A stretch of 64,000 nt of DNA. It comes from Anaeromyces robustus. Taxonomy: Eukaryota > Neocallimastigomycota > Neocallimastigomycetes > Neocallimastigales > Neocallimastigaceae. Made by a program: the position numbers and the translations under genes. The DNA lies in NCBI GenBank assembly GCA_002104895.1, contig MCFG01000128.1:60001-124000 (forward strand). Reading direction: 5' to 3'. Below are positions 1 to 27,164 of this stretch, piece by piece. The notes beneath the pieces were generated by a model, which did not search any database, was not told where the DNA came from, and was given only the letters and a program-made list of their open reading frames with translations. Numbering within the stretch: position 1 is the first letter of the stretch; each line of letters opens with the position of its first letter.

Positions 1-817
1 ATTATTATTCATTTTATTTTATATTTTTATTTTATTTTCTTTGGTAGTTAATACTATTTATTTTATTTTATTTTATTTTATATTTTATATTTTATATTTT
101 ATATTTTATATTTTTATTTTTATTTATTAGGGATTAAAATGTTGACAGTATGGTTGTTAAAATAATTTTCCTTTTTTTTTTTTTTTTTTTTTATTTTTAA
201 TTAAAAAATAAAAATAAAAGTTGGTAATTAACAAATTTTTTTATTTACTTTTTTTTTTCATTTAATATTCTTTATTAATCCGATAATTGAAATAAAAATA
301 TTAAAAAAAAAATACGTAAAGGGGGAAAAAATAAGGGAAAAAAAATAAAGTAAAAATAACAAGGTAAAAATATAAATAATTAAATGAATAATAATTAAAT
401 AAATAATTAAATAATTAAATAATTAAATAATAAAAAAATAATAATAAAAAAAAAAACATATTAAAAAAAAATAAGGATTATCTTTTTATCATTATATTAT
501 TATCAATGTTACATTTATCATAACAATAAATTATCATAATAAATTATATAATTATCATAATAAATAATATATGATAATTTCAATTCAAAATTGATCAAAT
601 TTAAATTTTAATTCTTTTTTTTTTTTTAAAAAAAAATGATTTAAATTTATTTAATTTATATTTATTCATTCATTCATTTAATTAATTAATCAAAATAATT
701 AAAAAAAAAAACTGGATACATTTTTTAATATTTAAAGTTTTAATATTTAATACGAACCAAAAAAATAAAAAAAAATATATAAAAATAAAAAAAACTAAAA
801 AATAAAAAAATAAAAAC

Positions 818-859
<42 letters not shown>

Positions 860-2565
860 TAATTTATAATTATAAATAAAACATTTAATTATTTAATTAT
901 TATTAATTATTTAATTATTATATATTAATAATAATAATAATAAATAATAAAAAAAAGAAATTTTGATTTTGAATTTTGAATTTTTTTTTTTTTTTTTTTG
1001 CTATGGCAGACTGCATTTTTTTTTTAGGAATTATTAAAAATTAATAAATAAAATAAAAACTTTTTTTTTTGTTTATATGTATAACTTTATATTAAAACGG
1101 ATTGTTTTTTGTTTTTTTGTTTTCTTTTCTTAATATTGTATTATTATGAAAAAATAAAAAAAATAAATAAATAAACATTTCTTTTAATTATTATTATTGT
1201 TGTTGTTGTTGTTATTTTTTTGTTATTGTTTTTATTTTAAAGTTATTACTAATTATAAAAAATATAAAAAAAATGTTTGTTTTTTTTTCTCCTTAAAATT
1301 GTTTTCTTTTTTTTATATTTTTTAATATGAAAATTTTTTAAATTATCAATAAAATCTAAATAATTTCTTGATAAAGTAAAAAATAAAAAAAAACAATTTT
1401 TACAATAAATAAAATAAATGAATGATTAAATATTTAATTAAATAAATAAATATTTAATTAAATAAATGTATGTATATAATTAAATAAATAAATGATAAAT
1501 GATGCATTTTCTTTTTTATTTCAAGTTAGTTTATTGATTGTTTTGTAATGTAATGGAAAAAATTGATTTAAAAGTAGAAAGAGATATTTTAAAAAAAAAT
1601 TGGTAAAGCCGTTTTATTACATTATTCTTTTATAGACATATTAAAAATAAAATATAAAAGCGTTAAAAAAAATCAATTGTTAATATAATCCATCAATGAT
1701 AAATTATGTTAATATATAGGCTTGTTTATATATAAAAAAAAGATTATAATAAAGATTATTTATAATAAAGATTTATATAATAATATAGGATTATGCATTA
1801 AATAAGATAATCATTGATAGAATAATAAAAACTAAAAAAGAAAAGAAAAAAAAAAAAAAGAAGATTATACTTTATTTGTTTTTATTTTTAAAATAATTCA
1901 TTTTAGGTATTATTAATTATTAATTATTATTAATTATTATTAAAGTAGTAATAATAATAATGTCAATTTAGTTTTATAATTATTTATTATTTAAAAAAAA
2001 GAAAGGTTAAAAATGTTAGATGATAGAGTAATAATAATTATTGATAATTATTGATAATTAATAATTATTGATAATTAATAATAAATATATTATTTATTAT
2101 AATTTATTTTATTTTGATTAGGATAATTTAGTTGTTTAGGGTTAGTTTAAGAATTAATGTTATGAAAATTTATAACCTCAAACCTTAGAAATTAAAAAGT
2201 TGGAGAGAAAGAAAGTCTTTATGTTGAAATTGAAATATTTCGTATATAAATAAAGATATAGATTAACAAATTATATTTTATGTCATCGTTTATAATAGTA
2301 GAATGTGTAGATTATGTTTTATGAATTATTATAACGGATAGTTTTTTCTTTATTATAAACAACAATAAATAATTTAATGTTATCAGTAATAATAAATATT
2401 TTTTCTTTTTCTTTGAAAGCATACAGTTTGTACATCATTTTTTTTTTTTGAGTTTAAATATTAATATAAATGAATCAAAAAAAAAATAATAAAAAAGAAA
2501 ATGATACTAATAAAAAAAAAAAAAAACAGATAAACATTATAGATAATAATGAGTGATATCGGGGG

Positions 2566-2613
2566 GAAAGTAGTGTAGTAATTAATAATGAAAGTAGTGT
2601 AGTAATTAATAAT
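2566..2613. repeat. 24-bp direct tandem duplication
   Basis: Two perfect adjacent copies of a 24-bp word (GAAAGTAGTGTAGTAATTAA plus TAAT) lie at 2566-2589 and 2590-2613, just after a run of six G. It looks like a recent slippage or repair duplication in intergenic DNA. No function is apparent. Confidence 0.85.
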
Positions 2614-2637
2614 AATAAAAAAAAAAAACAATAAATC

Positions 2638-2775
2638 CATACTAGCCCTTAATTCTATATAGAAAATTAAAGTAAAATTGATCTATTCTATTCCAATTCC
2701 ACTTGGGTCGGTAATAGGATCAATATTTGCCCTACTAGGCTTGTCCTACTGTGTTATCAGTTTTGACGTTTCTTA
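2638..2775. other. Island of higher complexity in intergenic DNA, unidentified
   Basis: About 140 bases with clearly more G and C than the surroundings, including CTTGGGTCGGTAATAGGATC and GCCCTACTAGGCTTGTCCTA. No open frame, tRNA fold or terminal repeat was found. The word TGTTATCAG occurs at its right end (about 2752) and again at about 2380, so the two may bound a decayed element, but the evidence is weak. It could also be a small RNA gene or a promoter remnant. Confidence 0.3.
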
Positions 2776-2842
2776 ATAATAAAGGAATTAAATAAATATA
2801 TAATCTCAATATAAAAATTTTACCATCCATAACTAACAAACT

Positions 2843-2845
2843 AAC

Positions 2846-2888
<43 letters not shown>

Positions 2889-3028
2889 GTAAATAAATAA
2901 ATAAATAAATAAATAATAAATAAATAAATAAATAAATAGATAGATAAATAAATAAATCAATAAATCAATAAATAAATAAATAAATAAATAAATGAATCAA
3001 TCAATAAATAAATAAATAAATGAATCAA

Positions 3029-3079
<51 letters not shown>

Positions 3080-3082
3080 ATA
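2843..3082. repeat. (TAAA)n array with point interruptions
   Basis: About 240 bp of TAAA tetranucleotide units, interrupted by single-base variants (GTAA, TAGA, TCAA, TGAA, and one-unit slips TAATAAA). It is one of at least five large arrays of the same tetranucleotide in this window. Its orientation on the plus strand is TAAA, as in the arrays at 12.9, 32.8, 35.5 and 40.7 kb. Confidence 0.95.
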
Positions 3083-4916
3083 CTAAAAAAAGGAAAAATA
3101 ATTTTTTTTTTTTGGCTTTTTGTTTACTTTTATTTATTAAAAACTTCGTAATTATTTCCATATAAATATTATAATAATAATAAGAATAAGAATTAAAGAA
3201 ATTAATTATATTAATTATATATTATATATTATATAATTATTAATAATTATAATATAATAATAATTTTATATATTATATAATTTTATATATTATATTATAT
3301 TAAATAATAATAATTTATTATATTATTATTTATTTCTTGTGTAAGGTTGATCCATTTTATTTTTTGATTTAAATATCAAATTTTAAAATCTTATTTAATT
3401 ATATTTTATTCTAATATTATATAATATAAATTATTAATTAGAAAATAATTAAATAATTTAAAAGCAATTACATTATAATAAATAGTTCTTTATATATTAT
3501 AAATATATTATTATTAGTCTTAACAAGGAAAAAATAAAAATATTTTAATTTAATTTCGACTATCTAAAATTTATTTAAAATGTCTATTTATTTATTTAAT
3601 TATTCAATATTTATTTATATAAAAAGTGCATTTATTTACTTATTTTATTTAAAATGTACATATTATTTATTTATTTACTTATTTTATATTATTTAAAATA
3701 ATTATTTGTTTAAAATGTGCATTTATTTATATAAAATGCACCTATTATTTATTTATTTAAAATGTGTCTATATATTTATTTAAAATAAGTATTTATTTAT
3801 TTAATAATTAAATATTTATTTATAATATTTATTTATTTATATATTTATTTATTTATTTTATTTAAAATAGTTAATTGTTATTTGTTTAAAATGTGCATTT
3901 ATTTATTTTCTTTTTATGGTAAGTCTTATTGCTTTTTTTTTTTTTTTTTTTTATTGTCTTTATTACTTTATATGGAAATTTATGAAAATAAAATGAAAAA
4001 TAAAAAAACATAAAAAAATAAAATTTTTTTTTGAAATTTAAATTAGTTAATTTAAAAGCCTTTATCAATCTAATATATGATGATCGTATAATTTATATAC
4101 AAATTTAAATTGAAATTTTAATATTTATAATAAATGATTAATGTATAATAAGTAAAAATTTTGATCTTATGAATAAATTAAAGTATTAGCCTTTAAATTC
4201 CAATATATGATGATTTAATTTAATGATTTAAATTTTTAAATAGATAACATATATAAAATAATTAACACATATATTATTTAATTAACAAAAAAATTAATTA
4301 AAAAAGTCAAAAAAAAAAAAAAAATAAATAAATAAATAATTATGAATTATTGTAAATAAATATTGTAATTAATTTAAATATTGTAAATATTATTGAATTT
4401 TTGTGTATTCTTTTTAAGTTATTATAATATATATATTTAAAGAGAAAATAATTAAAAAGAATATAATAATATATATTAATATTAATATAAATAAATAAAT
4501 ATAAATAAATATAAATAAATATGGTTATATAAATATAAATATAATTATTAAATCAAAGATATTTGAATAAAGTAAAGTAAATAAAAGAAAAATTATATAT
4601 TATTAAATATTAAATATTAAAATATTAATTATTAAATATTAATTATTAAATATTTATTATTATTTATAAAATATTATATTATATAATAATGAATTTATTA
4701 TATGAAATCTTTAAAAAAAATAATGAATGAATTAATCATTTAATTCTAATAAATTCTAATATATATAATATATAATATATATAATATGTATACATAAAAA
4801 CTTTTTATAGTAATTAAGTTGTTTTTGATAAAAAAGGAAAAAAGTAAGTTCTTTTTGTTTCAAATCTTTAAAGTACAAAAGTAATATTCTAAAATAAATA
4901 AATAAATAAATAAATA

Positions 4917-4948
<32 letters not shown>

Positions 4949-5717
4949 AAAATTTCAATATATAAATAATATATAATAATATATATATTATTTATATAAT
5001 CAACTATTAAATGTATTAAATGTTATCCATAATTTTTTTATTAATGATGTAATGATGTAGGATGATATAATAAATTATTATTTTTTATTATTTATTTACT
5101 ATTATTTAGTATTATTTACTTATTATTTAGTATGAAAAAGTGGAATAAAAAAAAAAATAAAAAGAATTAAAAAGAATTTTTTTTATTTTTTTAAAAAATA
5201 GAAAAATAGAAAAATAATTAATAAATAAATAATATTATAAATAAATAATAATATTATAATAATAAATAATAATGAATAATAATAACAATATTAAATAATT
5301 AATAAAATAATATTTAATAAATAAATATAAATAAATTTAATTATTTATTACTTATTAATTATTTTACATGTTTTACATGTTTTAAATGTTGAAAATTATT
5401 GGCTATTAAGGATTAAGAAAGGAAGGATGATTTTACTTTTTTAAAAAAAAAATAATAATAATATAATAAAACGAAAAAAAAAAAAATTATTTTGTATATC
5501 TGTAATCATTGAATTTAAATATGGAATTATGGGAAATATGGAATTATGGAATAATGGAATTATGGGATTATTAATAGATAAATAAATTAACAGATAATAA
5601 ATTAATAGATAGTAAAATATAAATTATTATTTATTATTTCTTTTTTTTTTTTATAAATATACCAAATAAAAAAAAAAAGAAATAACTTAAAGAAAAAAAA
5701 AATATTAGAGAAAATGT

Positions 5718-5723
5718 AAAAAA
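5718..5723 (-). terminator. RNA polymerase III oligo-T terminator of the tRNA-Gly gene
   Basis: Six A on the plus strand read as TTTTTT on the minus strand, five bases after the tRNA discriminator base. A second oligo-T run (plus-strand A9) follows at about 5693-5701. A run of four or more T just after a tRNA gene is the normal Pol III stop. Confidence 0.8.
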
Positions 5724-5728
5724 GGAAT

Positions 5729-5799
5729 TGCGTTAACCGGGAATCGAACCCGGGCCATTTGCTTGGAAGGCAAATATTCTACCTCTATACTATTAACGC
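5729..5799 (-). tRNA. tRNA-Gly (anticodon UCC)
   Basis: The minus strand folds into a complete 71-nt cloverleaf with no intron. The acceptor stem GCGTTAA pairs with TTAACGC (7 bp), followed by discriminator A from position 5729. The anticodon stem TTTGC/GCAAA encloses the seven-base loop CTTCCAA, so the anticodon is TCC (reads GGA and GGG). The T arm CCGGG..CCCGG carries the conserved GGTTCGATTCC, which is also the internal B-box promoter. CCA is not encoded, as expected in a eukaryote. No tRNA gene was noticed elsewhere in the window. Confidence 0.97.
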
Positions 5800-7859
5800 T
5801 TCTTAGTTATTTAAAATTTTTATATATTAAATAAAAATTTTTTATAAACTAAATCATTGTTTTTTTTTTCGGGTTAGATTGATTCCATCCTATTCCATAA
5901 ATTCGTTCCATTTTTTATGAAAGTGAATAGATATAAATTAGTTTATTTAGGAAGAGATGAAAGGGAAAGAAGAAGAATAGGAATAGAAAGAGAAAGAGAG
6001 AAATAAATTAAAAATCAAATAGATAATTTATTATTATTATTAATTTTTTTTTTTCAAATGTGTGTATGTACACAATATGTATGTATTCATATATATGTAT
6101 ATATATAGTATATATGTATAATCTTAAAATGAATGAAATTTAAGTTTTATTTATTTTGTATTATTTATTTATTATTTTAATTTTTCTTTTTTTTTTTAAT
6201 GGTTAAGTAAGTTAGTAAGGAAAAGATGAAAATTAAAGAAAGTAAGTAAGGAAAAGATGAAAATTAAAGAAAGTAAGAAAAAAAAAAAAAAAAAAAGAAA
6301 TGGTTGAATTTTTTTTTTTTTAATTATTAAAGATGGATCCGGTTTTTTTTTTTTTTTTATGTGGACGAAGAAGAAGAATAATCTTAGTATATATTGGAAT
6401 TTGAAAGATAAGATATAAATCATTAAATTTTCTTTTTTTTTTTTTTTTTATTATCAATATTTATTTATTCCCTTGTTGTAACAAGTAAAATTCCTTTTCA
6501 TTAAAATTAAAAATTTTAGGTTTGTTCCATTAACTAAAAATCATTTAAATAATTTATATATATATATATATATTAAATATTATAATTACTATTATAGTAA
6601 ATATTTCATGTTTTTTTTTTCTTCTTTGGTTTTATTATTTAATATTTATTATTATTAATTTTTTTTTATTATTTATTATTTATTTTATTTTATTTTATTT
6701 TAGTTTTTTTTTTTTTTTTTATTAAAATAACTAAATAAAATAAAATAAAATAAAATATAATAAATAAATAACGAAAAATAAATAATATAAAAAAGTAGAT
6801 ATATAAATGAATATAAAAATAAAAAAGTTAAAAAAAAAAAAAAAAAAGTTTTTTTTTTTGATAATTATTATTATTTATTATAATTGTTTTTTTTTTTAAA
6901 AAAAGAGTTAATATTATTATTATTTATTTTAAATATATAATATTTATATTTTTATATATAATATATAAAATATATATATTATTTGCTATACTGCGCATGC
7001 TAAAAGATAATAAAAAAGGTTTTATTTCTTTCCTTTTATATTATAAGAAAAAAATAAAAGGAAAAGAAAAAATATAAAAAAGAATAAAAAAACCCTTAAC
7101 AGATATATAAGAGAAAATATATATATTAAAAAAAAAGAGTAGTGTTATCATTATAATTATTATTATTAATTATTATTAATTATTAAATATTATTTATAAT
7201 ATAAAAAAAAGAAAGATTATTATTATTATTTTAGTAAAATAGTAAAATTAAAGTTAAAATAATATATTTATGTAATATAATATATATAAAATTATGAAAT
7301 TATATGTATATAAAAAAAAAAAAAAAAAAAAAAAGAATAAAAAAAAAAAAAAACTATAAAAGATTATAAATTGTAAATTTGTGTTAATAATAATAACATT
7401 GTAAAAAAATAAGATATAAAATAAATTATAAAAAAAAAAAAAATAAAAATTGGAAAAAAGAAGCTAAATTGAATCTTTTATAGTTTTATTTTTTTTTTTT
7501 TTTTGTTTTCTTTTTTTTTTGTTATTTGTTTTTTTTGTTTTTTGTTTTTTGTTTTTTTTTGTTTTTTTGTTTTTTTGTTTTTTGTTTTTAGTTTTTAGAT
7601 TTTTTTTTTTTTTAATTTTTTTTAATCTTAAATTATATATATATTATATTATTATATCATATATTATTTTTTTCTATTCTTTTCTTTTTGCCTAAAATAA
7701 AATATTATTTTTAGGTAAAAAAAAGATTTTTTGTATATATATTTAACATTATTATTTTACATCTATAAAAATATATATAAATATAATTTTAATTTAGTTT
7801 AAATTGATGAGTAAATATTATATTATGATTTTATATTTTAAATTACTAAATTTATGTTT

Positions 7860-7892
<33 letters not shown>

Positions 7893-8338
7893 GAAATATA
7901 TTAAGATTTTGTTTGTTGTTGATGTCTTTTTTGTTTTTCCTAACTATAACATTTTGAAATAATAGTAAATTATAAATTTGATATTATTTTAGTCATCTTG
8001 TTTTTTTTTTTATTAATTATTTTTCTTCTCTTTTCCAAATTGTTATATGTAAATTATTTTTTTTTTCTTAGTCTTTTGTTTTTTTTCCCCTTTTTTAAAG
8101 ACTCTCTTTTTCTATTGATGATAATAATAAATTGAATATATTATATTTGAATATATATATTATTCATTTTTTTTGTAAAAAATGAAATAATATTCCAATA
8201 AAAATGAATTATTAATTATTAATATTATATTTTTTCTTTATGAATGAATATACTTAAAAAAATTTTTTTTTCAATATTTAATTTATCTTGTTTGTGTATA
8301 AAATAAAAAATATAAATAACTTTCATTATTATATAAAT
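5800..8338. other. AT-rich intergenic region, no gene seen
   Basis: Between the tRNA and the 3' end of the RRM-protein gene I see only low-complexity DNA. There is a slightly more complex stretch at 5868-5935 just upstream of the tRNA (in its own direction), purine tracts at 5945-6003, a duplicated 33-bp A/G-rich word near 6218-6280, and long poly-T and (GTTTTTT)n runs at 7486-7600. The minus-strand 75-residue frame at 6196-6423 is poly-F/K and not credible as a gene. Confidence 0.65.
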
Positions 8339-10561
8339 TTATTTCATTAAATTTAATTGATTGATAATTGGTTGACCAAGTTGTGGTTGTTGTTGTGGAG
8401 AAGGTACATGTTTTGTAATATCTGAACCACTGATACTACCATTACGATGTCTATTACCATTGACAATAGCAATTTGACTTTTTAAACGTTTTTGAGCTAC
8501 ACTATCAGCAAAACGAACTTGTAATGGATGGTCTGAATTTGGTAACATTGTATTATTATAGGTATCAATAACACTTTGAGCAGCAGCTCTAGTATTAAAT
8601 CTAGCAAAACCAACACCACGACTAACACCATCTTCATTTCTAAGAATACGATGAGAAAGTACTTTATGTGGTTTGAAAAGATTTAAAAGTTGTTTTTCAT
8701 CAACATCAACAGGTAAATTTGAAATATAAATATTCATCGAAGTACTATCTTCTAAGTTCTTTAAACGACTACTATAAGATTCTTGTGAAGATGGTGTACC
8801 TGAACGAGCAAAAGAAACATAATACTTTAATTTATTTAAAGCATCAATTGCCTTTCTAGCTTCTTCCTCAGTTTCATACATTACAAAACCAAAACCTTTA
8901 CATTCATTAGTACGAATATCTACCATTGCTTTTGCTGATACAATAGTACCATATTGTTTACACATTTGATATAATGAATCATCTGTAGTAGTTGATGATA
9001 AATTACGAATGTAAATATTCGTTGATGGTTGAATTGGTCCATTATTTGATCCATTAGGTGATGCAGGTGAAGAGAGACTTGGCATACATGAATTAGAACG
9101 ACCAATAGAATTAATATCCTTAGGATTAATATCATCCTTATTCATAACTATACCAGATGAACCATTATTAATGATTTCATCTTTATTTTTCATACCATAG
9201 ATATCAATAATATCATCTCTCTTTGTTGATGGAATACGATTAATTCCATTAATATTGCTCATATTATATGTTTGACTGTTAGACTTATTAATAAAAGAAT
9301 TTTGAAGTTTAAAAGTATTATAAATTTGGTAGAGTAATGATTTAGCACTTAACCACCATGTTGATGCATTGGAAAGAGTAATAGGTTTACCCATTTGAAT
9401 TTCATTACGCATATCACTACATATTCCAATATGTAAATTAAAGGTATAAAGAATAAATTCTAAATTACCTGTTTCTGAATAATTAATACTATCATCTCCA
9501 AAATCTTGGAATACAAATATATTTTGTAATCTTGTTTTCATCTTCTTAATTAATGAATCGGTATGATAATACCATCCTTTTAAGAATAATTGTTGATTTG
9601 CTATTAAAATTAAATCATCGGTTAATTCACCTTTAATATTATTTTGAGTTATAAAGTTATTAATTTCATTAAATTTTTGTTGAGAAGTATAAATTAATAG
9701 ATCTAAATCATTCTTTAAATAGTAGAGGCCATTTCCAAAATTTATATTTGAATGTGGACTTGCAGGTGGAGTTGGGAAATTAGTTGTAGATAAAGGTATT
9801 GAATTATTACGAGTAATATCTGAGTAATAACTATTGTTACTAGATGCATTAGAAGGATGATGATATGGAAAAGATGGCATCATATTAAATTCTCTATCAC
9901 GAGAATATAATGGAAGATTGAAATTAAATGATTGTGAATTACTTCCATTAAGAGGAGAAGTTTGTTGATTATTTAAAAATACTTGATTTGTTGTAGCATT
10001 ACCATTAATACTTGGACTTCCCTCAGTAACACTGTTACTACGATTTAAATCTAATAAAGGATTATTAATATTTGGTGGGAATAATGGATTATTATTTGTA
10101 TTCATATTCATATTCATTTTTGAATTTGAATTAGTTTCAGAATTATTATTTAAACCCATAATGGAATTTGATGATGATGTTACTGAAACATTATCTAAAA
10201 TTGAATTATTTCCATTATTATTTTCAAAAGTATTCATTGGTACATAAGCTGGTGTTAAGTGTGAATTCCACTTAGAAATTGGAACCCAATGATTATCATT
10301 TTCGTTCATTAAAAAACCAGAAGAAGCTGCTGAGATAACATCTTTTCTAGAAATAGCATCACTTCTGCTGATACTACCAACTACATTAAGTGATGAGGAT
10401 CTTGATATATTTTTATCATGACCAGCAAACATTTTTATTTCTTCGCTTGGTAATCCATTAACACTTGAAGATGAAGTAATTGGGTTGAATTTTGAAGTTA
10501 CATTTTTTGTATTGTCGTTCATAGGTGTTGGTTTAAAGTATGTATAAGTATTCAATGTCAT
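8339..10561 (-). CDS. Two-RRM RNA-binding protein of the RBMS/MSSP type
   Basis: A single intronless frame encodes 740 residues. Two RNA-recognition motifs sit at the C-terminal end. RRM1 (about 514-590) has RNP2 IYIRNL and RNP1 KGFGFVMY; RRM2 (about 609-690) has RNP2 IYISNL and RNP1 RGVGFARF. Their spacing and the SRGVGFAR signature match the RBMS (MSSP/Scr) family, which binds A/U-rich RNA or single-stranded DNA; fungal relatives act in mRNA regulation. The first 270 residues are Ser/Asn-rich and probably disordered. Residues about 275-440 form a helical region with conserved-looking hydrophobic spacing that I do not recognise. It is the only large gene here without an intron. The start is the first ATG of the open frame, about 20 bases downstream of a poly-T tract on the coding-strand side. 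The family call is firm; the exact orthologue is not. Confidence 0.9.
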   Translation of the reverse strand: MTLNTYTYFKPTPMNDNTKNVTSKFNPITSSSSVNGLPSEEIKMFAGHDKNISRSSSLNVVGSISRSDAISRKDVISAASSGFLMNENDNHWVPISKWNSHLTPAYVPMNTFENNNGNNSILDNVSVTSSSNSIMGLNNNSETNSNSKMNMNMNTNNNPLFPPNINNPLLDLNRSNSVTEGSPSINGNATTNQVFLNNQQTSPLNGSNSQSFNFNLPLYSRDREFNMMPSFPYHHPSNASSNNSYYSDITRNNSIPLSTTNFPTPPASPHSNINFGNGLYYLKNDLDLLIYTSQQKFNEINNFITQNNIKGELTDDLILIANQQLFLKGWYYHTDSLIKKMKTRLQNIFVFQDFGDDSINYSETGNLEFILYTFNLHIGICSDMRNEIQMGKPITLSNASTWWLSAKSLLYQIYNTFKLQNSFINKSNSQTYNMSNINGINRIPSTKRDDIIDIYGMKNKDEIINNGSSGIVMNKDDINPKDINSIGRSNSCMPSLSSPASPNGSNNGPIQPSTNIYIRNLSSTTTDDSLYQMCKQYGTIVSAKAMVDIRTNECKGFGFVMYETEEEARKAIDALNKLKYYVSFARSGTPSSQESYSSRLKNLEDSTSMNIYISNLPVDVDEKQLLNLFKPHKVLSHRILRNEDGVSRGVGFARFNTRAAAQSVIDTYNNTMLPNSDHPLQVRFADSVAQKRLKSQIAIVNGNRHRNGSISGSDITKHVPSPQQQPQLGQPIINQLNLMK

Positions 10562-22848
<12,287 letters not shown>

Positions 22849-24214
22849 TTTGTAAAAATAAATATTCTGGTTTATTTATAAATAAATATTTTTTTTGTTT
22901 TTTTATTTTTTTTTTAATTATATATAAATTTCAAAAACACTAATTATTATTACACAATTTAATTCTATATAAGTTTACAATAAAAAATAATACATAACGA
23001 AAACGAAAACAAAAAGAATAGAAAAAGTTTATAAAAAAAAAGATAAAAAAAAAGATAAAAACTTCAAAAATACATTTTAAAATTCAATAATTAGAAAAAA
23101 AAATTTTTTAATTAAAAAAAAAAAAAATAAAAATAATATATAAATATATAAAATTTTATATATATATTATTAAATGTAAATTAAAATTTCAATTAATTAA
23201 TGATAAATGATTTAATTAAATTTTTAACTTTTCACTATTAATAATTATAATAAAATATTAATGTAACATTTTAAGAGTCATACATTTAATAAAAATTTTT
23301 ATTAATAAATAAATATAAATAAATATATAAATATATAAATAATTAATAAAATATAATATAATAAAAAGAATAATATAATAATATAAGAATATAATAATAA
23401 TTAATAATAATTGATTTATATTAACGTTTATAATAAAAAAACAATAAAATATATTATGTTAAAAGATTATGATATTTATAAAATGAAAAAGAAAGAAATG
23501 CATTTTTTATATTATATTATTCTATAATTCTATATATTTAAATAATAATTAATACTTTTATAATTTTAATAAAAATTTTTTTTTTTCAATTCTATTAAAA
23601 TTATATAAAAGTATTAATTTTTTCCTTTTATGGCAATACTGAAAAAATTTAAATTTTTAATCTTTTTTTATTAATAATCAATTCTTGTATAACAATAAAA
23701 TTTTTTTAAAAGTTTAATTGTAATGATAATTTAATTTACTTTTACTTTTATATTTTTAATAATAAAAAAAAAAATGAATTTTTAATTTTACTTTTTTTTT
23801 TTTTTTTATTTATTTTGTTTTATTGAATATTATTAATAATGAAGTTTGATTATTTTTAAATATATTTGATAAATTTGAAATATTATATATTAAAAAATTA
23901 TTGAATTATTAGATTGTTAGATTACACAAAATATATAAAAAAACTATAAATGTTTTATATAAAATTTTTCAAAATTTAGATATTTAAGATTTTGAATATT
24001 TTCATTAATAATAATATGGCTTATAATTTTATATTTAAATGAATATCACTTCATTTTTTTTTTTTTTTTTTTTTATAATTTAAATATATAATTTATTTTA
24101 TATATTTTGTACTATATTATGCATCAATCTTTGCATACATTATATATTTATGTAATAATTTAAATAATTTAAATTATTAACATAATGTTTATTTGTATTT
24201 ACAATTTGAAAACA
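22849..24214. other. Intergenic region between the CPAP and ABC ATPase genes, no gene seen
   Basis: This is the presumed promoter and 5' untranslated region of the CPAP gene plus the 3' flank of the ABC ATPase gene. It holds poly-A/T tracts (for example 23040-23130, 23790-23815, 24055-24075) and no open frame of note. An imperfect inverted pair near 23540-23620 (ATTAATACTTTTATA against TATAAAAGTATTAATT) could form a hairpin of 14-15 bp with a loop of roughly 50 bases. Confidence 0.6.
23547..23620. repeat. Long imperfect hairpin in intergenic DNA
   Basis: The words AATTAATACTTTTATAATTT (about 23548) and AAATTATATAAAAGTATTAA (about 23596) are near-perfect reverse complements separated by a short T-rich loop. 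They lie some 700 bases upstream of the CPAP start. This may be chance in AT-rich DNA, the stem of a small inverted-repeat element, or a transcription-end structure. No coding or terminal duplication was seen. Confidence 0.5.

Positions 24215-27164
<2,950 letters not shown>

Larger units (their letters stand above)
1..5728. other. AT-rich intergenic region with simple repeats, no gene seen
   Basis: No open frame here looks coding; the only listed frames are short and made of poly-A/T codons. Contents include a (TTTTA)n tract at about 60-118, an (AAT)n run at about 823-860, a 24-bp direct duplication at 2566-2613, a short island of more complex sequence at 2638-2775 and a long (TAAA)n array at about 2843-3082. 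From 3590 to 3860 and 4480 to 4960 the DNA is built of TTTA/TAAA-like words. A second slightly more complex stretch at about 2100-2420 could be a decayed repeat, but I recognise no ends or coding capacity. Confidence 0.7.

Noticed and set aside
2100-2775. Possible decayed LTR or transposon (TGTTA words, slightly richer sequence)
   Set aside because: No paired terminal repeats, target duplication, primer site or protease/RT coding could be found.
6196-6423. 75-residue minus-strand frame between the tRNA and the RRM gene
   Set aside because: It is made of poly-F/K/L from T- and A-runs, with no splice-linked neighbours.
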